From contig JADGJC010000147.1 in assembly GCA_027596075.1 (NCBI GenBank), positions 33,169 to 97,168 on the forward strand: a stretch of DNA of 64,000 nt, in the 5' to 3' direction. The DNA comes from Rhizophlyctis rosea (Eukaryota; Chytridiomycota; Chytridiomycetes; Rhizophlyctidales; Rhizophlyctidaceae). The position numbers and the translations under genes were made by a program. Under the pieces are notes generated by a model. That model did not search any database. It saw nothing but the letters and a program-made list of their open reading frames with translations, and had not been told where the DNA came from. This document shows positions 57,075 to 64,000 of this stretch, piece by piece. Position 1 is the stretch's first letter. Each line of letters starts with the position of its first letter.

Positions 57075-57882
57075 CTAATCCGTCCCCTCAACATCCTCAA
57101 CCTTCATCTCCCTCAACCCCTCAAGCACCCCCTTCCCATACGGAATCTGCATACTCCTCATCAAATGCTTCTTCGGATGATTCCCAAAATGATAATCCCT
57201 CAACGCCTCATGAACCTTCTGCTGCGTCCCCTCCGGCGCCCCGGGACTAACAACCCAATCCCACGCAGGAATTAACGGCAAGTTCCTATCCCCCTTCTTC
57301 GGCTTTCCATGTCCAGACATGGCGCCCTTGTTGAATTTGTACGGTCCAAAGGCTTCGCCCGGCACGTCTCGCCAGCCTTTGAATGCGTCCGCGAAGGTTT
57401 GGACTTTTTGCCAGAGGTCCCAGGCTTGGCCGTGTTTTAGGAGACCGGCTTTGAGGCCGGTTTCGAGGAGCTGGGAGAGGGATGGGTTGACATAAGCAAT
57501 CACACTCTCGGAATGTCGTTTGACGCAAACATGGATGGGACACCCATTCCCACCAAACACTCACCGAATTACAATAAATCCACCCGGCCAAATCATCCTT
57601 CAATGTCAAATCAATCGCCTTCGAATACTCCACCATAATCCTCATCGACTCCCTCTCACTGGGTCGGTAAACCTTCCCGGCCCCATCCTCAAGTTCAAGC
57701 ACCAGCTCCTCATCCCGTCGCGCCTTGATCTTATGGTATAGTCCGCGGAGGGAGTGAATGATTTCTTGGTGGCGGACGTAGACTGTTTGGAAGGTACATG
57801 GTTAGCGGGCCGAATATTTGTAGACATGAGGAGGAAAGTGTAGAGCACCTACAGTCATAGTGGTCGAATGGATACGGGGCAT
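57075..57882 (-). CDS. Uncharacterised soluble protein, about 215 aa
   Basis: Proposed exons: 57882-57849, 57782-57565, 57470-57075. The last two are secure: phase-0 junction CNS-LLETGLKAGLLKHG, with the acceptor after a CTCTCCCAG polypyrimidine tract. The first junction is weak. The obvious GTAGGT donor gives the wrong frame, so the slightly later GTGCTC has to be used to reach YVRHQEIIHSLRGLYHKI. The N-terminal helix (SLRGLYHKIKARRDEEL) and acidic segment LVLELEDGAGK are followed by SERESMRIMVEYSKAIDLTL. The C-terminal half is Gly/Lys/Trp-rich (AWDLWQKVQTFADAFKGW; IPAWDWVVSPGAPEGTQQK). No signal or membrane segment. It might be organellar, but I recognise no family. Confidence 0.6.
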
Positions 57883-58194
57883 AATTTTGGACTGGGAGGG
57901 TTGAGCGGCGTGATTAGTGATGAGTAGAAGTGATGGGACGAGATGGCTCGAGTAAACAAAGACTCCAATATATGAGCGCTGGCAATATACCATGATCTTC
58001 TTTCAAAAGTTTGTCCGCGTCATTGATCAACCTCCACGCTTCTTCAATGTCAAAAGTCTTCGGGTCGGCTTGTGCGGACCCTACATATATTCAATGGAAC
58101 AAAAATCTCATCAGCCTTTCCTGTCATGCCGGTCTGAATCACAACTTCAAAAGCACTTCAAGCGAGGCAAAAAGAAGTTCAAAGAACTCTCAAC
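57883..58194. other. Intergenic between two minus-strand genes
   Basis: Promoter side of the 215-aa protein gene and 3' flank of the TPR gene. The TPR reading frame stops at 58195 and no further exon was needed. Confidence 0.4.
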
Positions 58195-59534
58195 TCAAAA
58201 TCTCCGCCAAAACCGAAAGAACGAAAACAACCTCCACGCACCAGCAAGAATATTCTCCGCCACCTCAAGATACAAAGCCCTACTCCAACTCTTCGTAAAA
58301 ATCGCACCACGATCTTTAGGATCCCTCGCCGGAAGGTTCTGCTTCGCCAATCGGTGGATCGTAGCCGCTTGTCGCAGTTTCTTCACACCGTCACCAATGA
58401 TTCCCATTTTACATTTGATGAGTCTAAAAATTTGGAAAACTCAGTACTTATCATGTAAATGGACGATGCTCTCCGCGTTCCGGGACATGAACTCCCATTG
58501 GGTATACTTCTCTTGCCGTTCTCTGTAGAAGGGCGTAACATCATTACATTATCCTTCCCATAATTTGCCAGTTTTCTGAAGGAACCACTCACTGATCTCC
58601 CTGCGACAGATAGAAAACGACGTGATCTCTGATCAAAGCGTTTGTCAGCGCCTCCAGTCCCATGTTCATGGCCACTGCTGCTCCTCGAGGCAAGCTGGGG
58701 TCGTCTTCCCATGTTTTGAGCGTCATTGTTTTTTGCCGACCCTGTTCAAAGTCTTCCATGGCGACAAGGATTCTCCGCGCGGCGGAGTCTGCAGGTAAAC
58801 TGTATACCCCTGGCGTCATGCCTTTCGATCTCTGCCATCGTTCCTTGTTGCGCATAGGACATGTGTGTGTCAGCGTTTTGACCAATGAAATATCCATGAA
58901 CAACCGAAAACTCACAATGCGCTTCGAAATAAGCAAACTCTCGTCTGCCTGCTGAACCATCGAATTCGCAGTTTCCTCCATGGTCTTTTTCGCCTTCTTC
59001 AGCTCGGCCTTGACGGCTGCATTGTCCGGATCAAGTCTGAGAATTTGGCGGAGACTTTCGATGGCATGCTGGTATTGCATCAGGCCGATGTAGGCGTCGG
59101 CGCGTTGGCCGATGTAGGCGTTTGAGACCTTTGACGTAGCGCGGGTTGAGGCCGATGCAGCGGTTGGCGTCTTGGAGGGCTGCGTTCCATCTGTGGGAAA
59201 ATATTGAGTTGGGTGGAAGCACTTTCGACAGGTGTGTGAAATTGCCGTACTGCTTCATATGTAGGTAGCAGGCGGCGCGGTTACTGAAGAGAACGGCATT
59301 GTCAGGATCCAAGGCAATGGCCTCTGTTGAGCAGGTGAGAATTCAAGCTAATGTTCAAAAAAGGAAAGTTTGTTGTTCCTTACCGGTGTATTTTCCCACG
59401 GCAGCTGAATATTTCTTCTCAGCAACGAGAGCATTCCCCTGTCAACAGCGTTTTGACATACAACTCTCCAATCGACCATACGCAGACCACTCTACCTCCG
59501 CTTTGAAAGCTTCCGCCCGCTCCCTTTGTGACAT
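58195..59534 (-). CDS. TPR-repeat protein, about 331 aa, one-base frameshift
   Basis: Seven exons: 59534-59496, 59438-59384, 59323-59251, 59190-58916, 58843-58593, 58522-58448, 58423-58195. The N-terminus is a three-unit TPR array: AFKAEGNALVAEKKYSAAVG, then LDPDNAVLFSNRAACYLHMK and WNAALQDANRCIGLNPRYVK, then ADAYIGLMQYQHAIESLRQI. This layout is typical of Hsp70/Hsp90 co-chaperones. Inside exon 4, at about 59127-59133 (AAAGGTC on the coding strand), the frame must drop one base to pass from RYVK to SNAYIGQRADAY; otherwise translation goes into an Arg-rich shadow frame. The C-terminal half (VYSLPADSAARRILVAMEDF, MGIIGDGVKKLRQAAT) has no recognised domain and ends AWRLFSFFRFWRRF. Splice phases work throughout once that base is removed (332 codons with the stop). 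Confidence 0.65.
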
Positions 59535-60383
59535 CTTCGCCAGATTTCAAAACGAACATAGCGAACTGCTGTCATAAAGAAAGGAACCAGGGAAGTTGGA
59601 GCGCTGACAAGTGGATTGGTGTGCTATTTTTGGAGGATTGCTGGAGAAAAGCGGTTCCGGAGTCCGACCAACTTTCGGACCGACAGTCACAGTTCAATTG
59701 ATCGTTGGGCTGATGCGATGGTTGCATTGATAGAACTCCAAACGCGAGGGTTCGCTCTCTCTGCTTGCATTGCCCTGTTGAAGTTGTTGAGGAAAGCTGC
59801 ATTTTTTGTTAACGAAGGGATGCCGAGTAAGGATTGCTGGCCGTTGATATTATACTGAAGTGTCTCCACAATCCTTATTGCCAAAGTTTGGCCATCTCAA
59901 TCACATTTAAGACCATTTCAAACTTCAACTGTTGCCAATAGCGTGGCGTGTGTAGGCCCATCAGTCTTCTTCTTGATATCAGTCAACGTGTTGGCATTTG
60001 TCAATGCGAGACAAGTGACATACCGCGTTGCCACTCGTCCGTCTAGGACAGTGGCGCGGCTGCCACTTGAAGCAAGCACCACGTTTAGCATTGTGAAACA
60101 TTCAATGAAACCCTTTCCGCGCTTCCTAACTTCCTATTTTGCTTGTATCATCGTATCATGAGTCATGACGCATCGCCGCTGCTTCTGAATGGTTGTGACT
60201 GAACTCACAATTACTGAGCCACTTTGATTATCAGACCTTTCAGGGTGTTGCTTCCGGCTGTTTTTTGAATATGGAGGTGCAACTCGTTACTTGCCCTTTC
60301 TTCTCCTTCACTCATCGCCTCACCCAGCGGAATTGCATATACCCAAACCAAACGCTTCCTCGATACACCTACCAAACCCCGCA
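59535..60383. other. Intergenic between divergent TPR and F-box genes
   Basis: Shared upstream region of two divergently transcribed genes. Short frames only; no gene or clear core promoter recognised. Confidence 0.4.
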
Positions 60384-61796
60384 ATGACGTCCATCCACTG
60401 GCAAACCCTCCCCGACATCCTCGCCGTCCTCTTCGCCCGGGTCGACGTCCCGAACCTCCTCCGGGGCGAACGCCTCTGCAAACAATGGTGCACCATCATC
60501 CGCAGCCTCGACCTCGAAATCTGGAAACCAAAGCTCGTCAACGCGCTTCCAATAGGATGTGTGCCAACTCCCTGGGGCCATAAAAGCTGGAGGGACTTGG
60601 CAACTCTGTGGTGGGCTTGGAATCGACCGTGGGTGCCTAGTTCAGTTGACGATGGAGAAATTGAGGAGCTGGATTTTGGGGAGACAATGTCGAGAAACGA
60701 TGACGGAGTCGTAAGGGATCTTGTGTACGCTCATCGTAACATCCCCGTAGAGCAATGCAAATACACGGCCCTTGGCGTACAGCTGGATGGTCAAGCAATC
60801 GTGAGCCGCACGGACAAGAGCGCCTCATTCCTCGACTCCGTCTTCACCGAAACCACCATCCGTCCAATCACAAATATCGGATACATCTCCCACACCAAAA
60901 GCGCTACTATAGCACATGCCATCCACCCACCATCCGCGCACGACGCAGTGAACACCGTCCGAGCATCCCGTTTCCAACTAGAGGACTGGAACTCCCGCAA
61001 CACCATCATGCGTGTCGCAGATCTCAATTTCCACACAGAGACAATTTTAATGCATATCTATCATTCCCACATTCTCCTGTTCATGAGAGAAAGCAACAGA
61101 CCTTACCACCAAATCATCTCGTTGCAAGATCCTTCATCTCGCTTCGTGCCACTAGCGGACTCTCTTCAGTCATCGCGCTTGATATCTCTCGGCTTCAACG
61201 GCATAATCTTAGCCTACCTATGGGACCGTCACTCGGAGGGTACGGACCGCGCCTACCTCACACTCATCCATCTCGAATCCCAACAAACAGTCGCATCCAC
61301 CACCCTCTCAACCAACAGCCAAACCCTAACCCTCAGCACCAGCCGCTTCCACGTCTTCATCTGCACAGACCAACAATGCCACGTATACAACCTCGCCGCA
61401 AGACACTTATACTCCTTCAACCTCCGCGAACTCTGGGACATGGGTTTCTTCCTATCTCCACGTGAAAATGCCTCGTCGCGCCCAAATATGGACTTTGACA
61501 GGTTGATGCTGTCGTGGAGAAGAGGTCCATTTCATGACGGGTTGGGGAACGTTGATAAGATTGTTGTGTTTGACCCCATGCGTAGGACGAAGAGGCAGTT
61601 GATGCGTCGTGTTGTTGGGAGGGTGGAGGATTTGATGAGGGAGTTGGGAGCTAGTGATTGGGGCCCCGGTGGTTTACATGAAGAGAATAGAGTAGGCGGG
61701 TACTATTTTGTGGTCAGTGAGTTTCCGGTTGATCCGTCTGGGAAGAGGACGGGTGCGCCTGGGACGGATCGTATCTTGTGGAGGCGGGTGCGTTAG
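60384..61796 (+). CDS. F-box protein, paralogue B, 470 aa
   Basis: Single exon; paralogue of the protein at 48309-49667. The F-box reads WQTLPDILAVLFARVDVPNL, then LRGERLCKQWCTI. The rest follows paralogue A nearly end to end: WWAWNRPWVP, KYTALGVQLDGQ, SLQDPSSRF, NGIILAYL, LTLIHLE, SRFHVF, VVFDPMRRTKR, and a closing GYYFVVSEFPVDPSGKRTGA and WRRVR. It is slightly longer near the C-terminus (insert around RRVVGRVEDLMRELGASDW). An upstream in-frame start at 60291 would add 31 residues but is not supported by the paralogue, whose start aligns with the ATG at 60384. Probable SCF substrate receptor of unknown target. Confidence 0.85.
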   Translation: MTSIHWQTLPDILAVLFARVDVPNLLRGERLCKQWCTIIRSLDLEIWKPKLVNALPIGCVPTPWGHKSWRDLATLWWAWNRPWVPSSVDDGEIEELDFGETMSRNDDGVVRDLVYAHRNIPVEQCKYTALGVQLDGQAIVSRTDKSASFLDSVFTETTIRPITNIGYISHTKSATIAHAIHPPSAHDAVNTVRASRFQLEDWNSRNTIMRVADLNFHTETILMHIYHSHILLFMRESNRPYHQIISLQDPSSRFVPLADSLQSSRLISLGFNGIILAYLWDRHSEGTDRAYLTLIHLESQQTVASTTLSTNSQTLTLSTSRFHVFICTDQQCHVYNLAARHLYSFNLRELWDMGFFLSPRENASSRPNMDFDRLMLSWRRGPFHDGLGNVDKIVVFDPMRRTKRQLMRRVVGRVEDLMRELGASDWGPGGLHEENRVGGYYFVVSEFPVDPSGKRTGAPGTDRILWRRVR

Positions 61797-62406
61797 GGGT
61801 GGTAGGGGGTGACACGAGTCAGATTTTGCGTTTGCATTGATCCAATGGGCAAAACATAGTGAATTTCTGTTGTATTTCTCGGTTTGGGGGCATACCAATT
61901 GATATTCAACTGTTATTGCTCTCCTTTTTGTTGTTGCATCTCACGAAGGCAAATGCGCAATTTCCTCCCTAGTCTCTTCGTCCTGCGGAATTGAAGGATC
62001 CAGCAATCTGTTTACCACATTGCACAAATGAAAACTTTGAAATAATGTCATGCAATCATTCCACGCCCAACAGAACCACACCGAAATGAGAGCACCAAAA
62101 TTCAACGCCGTTCAGCATGCGCATAACGCTAAGATCGCACCCTTCCGTGAATCGTATATGACAATAAGGAAAACACAAAAATGATAAACTGGAAGCTATC
62201 TACACATAACCTACGGATACATATCAAACAAAAAACACACACACAAAAAACACAAGAATCTATATACAAATCGCTACAGTCCAAAGCAGAATTCAGCTAA
62301 CTCGGAAGCCCACATCACCACTCCTCCAAAACTCGATTCTCTTCCTCTGCCTTTTCTCCACCAACATTCCCCCGCCTCACATCTCCGCCGCCCACCGCCA
62401 CCTCCC
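61797..62406. other. Intergenic between convergent genes
   Basis: 3' flanks of the F-box gene and of the minus-strand peptidase gene. An A/C-rich simple stretch occurs at 62225-62255. No gene seen. Confidence 0.45.
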
Positions 62407-63915
62407 TCACAGATACCTCCCAAACCACCAAAACATCAACGTCTCAAAATGCTCAACAACATTCGCCCCCCTCAATCCATGCCTCTCCCCCGGATACACC
62501 TGAACCTGATGCGGCTTGCCCAACTTGACGAGCCGCTCCACCAGCACTTCCGTATTCTTAAAATGCACGTTCTCGTCAATAAGGCCGTGGACGAGGAGGA
62601 GTTTGTTTTCGCTGCATGAATATCGCGTGGGTTAGCTTTGGTAAAGAATTCGATGAAATGCGCAGTCGTCAAATGGGGGAGACAAAGAAGCATGGAAAAA
62701 AAAGCAACACCAAAACTCACCAATCAGGAAACCTATCAACATACTCCAACACACTCCCCAACCTATACCCCTCCCTAACTCTCCTCTCCTCCTCCCCCTC
62801 CCCCTCCCCCCCTCCATCCCCCTCACCCTCTCCACCACCCTTCAAAACCCCCATATACCTCTCCGTATACCCCGTATCATACAACTCCCAACACGTAACC
62901 GGCGCCCCACTCAACGCCATCCTAAAAATCCCCGGAAACTGCACAACAGCCATCAAACTCAAGTACCCCCCATAACTCCACCCCGTCACGCCCACCCTCC
63001 CTAAATCAACAAAACTATCGGGGAGTTGGTTGGTTTGTTGGAGGTCGTGTGTGTGGGTCCAGAGGTGTTGGAGGTCGGTTGTGGGGGTGAATGTTGGGGG
63101 GTGGGAAGAGGAAGAGCGGAGAGCGAGGTAGAGCAGCCCCTCGATTTGGTCTCGCAATTCGACGCGGCCCATGCGGTGTTGGATGTGGGATTCGAATTCT
63201 AGGCCGCGGTCATAGGAGCCTCGCGAGTCGATCATTACTATTACGAAGCTGTAGTTTATGGTGAGGGGACAGATAAATTTATCAGTAAGAAACTTGATAT
63301 TCCTTCCCACGTTCATATAGACCTCAAATCTCGAACACAAACCACAAACCCCCAAACACAACACAAAACACCACAAAACACCACAAAACAAAAAACGGAA
63401 ACAACCCAAAAAAACCTACCCAAACTTCAACCCCAAAAAAACCCTCCCCCACTTGCCCCCCTTCCACTCATTATTAACAACCTGCACATTAGGCCCCCCA
63501 TATATCCTCAAAAGCGTCGGATACCTCACACCCTTCCTCCACCCAAAAGGCTTATAAACCATCCCATATATCCGCACCCCATCCCCATTCACAAAACTAA
63601 ACAGCTCGGGAACAGGCACAAAAGACTTTATCAGCGCCGTTGTGTGCGCGTCGTCTTTATGTGCGCGGGGGGCGAGGTGGGTTAGGGGGGTTGAGGACGG
63701 CAAGTGGAGGGGCAGTGCGGTTGGTGTGTCGGTTTGCATGGCGTCGTCGTCGTCTTCGTCGTCAACGGGGTGGTTCTGGAAGGAGCCGCCAGGTACCCGG
63801 AAAACATCATCATCAAAAACCATACCAGGATCAACCACAACCCCTTCCCCATCCTCCTCCCCCTTCACAACCGGCCACACACCACCCAAACCCCAAAACC
63901 CCCACCCCCCCCCCC
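62407..63915 (-). CDS. Dipeptidyl-peptidase (S9B, DPP8/9-like), partial C-terminal part
   Basis: Prolyl peptidase of the DPP4/DPP8/9 type, which removes N-terminal X-Pro dipeptides. Visible exons: about 63915-63420, 63248-62721, 62611-62407. The N-terminal beta-propeller is missing because the gene runs off the window. The alpha/beta-hydrolase domain is complete: IYGGPNVQVVNNEWKGGK, then VIVMIDSRGSYDRGLEFE, the nucleophile in GWSYGGYLSL, the Asp in HGLIDENVHF and the His in ERHGLRG. It closes FWWFGRYL. The absence of a visible membrane anchor cannot be judged. A low-complexity insert (GVLKGGGEGEGDGGGEGEGE) follows TERYMG, and an acidic spacer (VDDEDDDDAMQ) precedes the hydrolase domain. Sequence above about 63915 is abnormal and should not be trusted as coding. 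Confidence 0.85.
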
Positions 63916-64000
63916 CAGCGGGCCGGTGCCCGACGACCACCGGGCCCGCGCGCCGGCCCCGGCCGGGCGCCCCGCGACGCGACACCAGAGACAGACGCAG
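63905..64000. other. Abnormal GC-rich window end
   Basis: From a poly-C run at about 63905-63916 onward, the sequence switches to almost pure G/C (GGGCCCGCGCGCCGGCCCCG and similar), unlike anything else in the window, although it stays open on the minus strand. It has no relation to the DPP family and probably represents a low-quality or chimeric contig end. Confidence 0.6.

Overview
This window looks like nuclear DNA of a fungus, most likely an early-diverging (chytrid-like) one. The genes are protein-coding, on both strands, with small GT..AG introns of roughly 50-340 bases, and there is one eukaryotic-type tRNA. The gene content points the same way: a eukaryotic chromate-family transporter, a secreted glucuronoyl esterase (CE15), a CLN7/MFSD8-like carrier, a full-length ABCC transporter, an RSRC2-like SR protein, a PARP-like ADP-ribosyltransferase, a DPP-type prolyl peptidase and F-box proteins. 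The lineage call is inference; the intron structure and protein families are read from the sequence.

Layout. 1-3041: no gene seen. 3042-5081 (-): six-exon chromate transporter. 5082-14267: 9 kb without an intact gene, but with very diverged direct duplications that look like decayed gene relics. 14268-16620 (-): disordered Pro/Ser-rich protein. 16621-21684: gene-poor, with tRNA-Glu(CTC) at 18456-18527. 21885-25132 (+): ten-exon secreted Lys/His/Asp-repeat plus Gly-rich protein. 26985-29235 (+): MFS carrier. 30377-31074 (-): small secreted protein. 32141-32861 (+): PARP-like gene with a one-base frameshift. 33412-33969 (+): small acidic protein. 36784-38560 (+): CE15 esterase with a TGA formed at its first splice junction. 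39277-40455 (+): polytopic membrane protein with a one-base frameshift. 40763-41179 (-): small protein. 42795-43145 (-): 93-aa protein. 43406-44501 (+): RSRC2-like protein. 44724-47410 (-): five-exon membrane protein. 48309-49667 (+): F-box protein. 50121-54922 (-): six-exon ABCC transporter. 57075-57882 (-): unknown protein. 58195-59534 (-): seven-exon TPR protein with a one-base frameshift. 60384-61796 (+): paralogous F-box protein. 62407-about 63915 (-): C-terminal part of a DPP-family peptidase, followed by an abnormal GC-rich window end.

The genes do not form one pathway. Two loose themes appear. One is surface and export functions (chromate, ABCC and MFS carriers, polytopic membrane proteins). 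The other is secreted proteins, one of them an esterase acting on plant-wall lignin-carbohydrate bonds, which suits a saprotrophic fungus. Three genes need a single-base correction and a fourth carries a nonsense codon at a splice junction, so either assembly error or recent pseudogenisation affects this locus. A striking compositional signal is the alternation, inside coding sequences, of C/A-rich and G/T-rich blocks a few hundred bases long.
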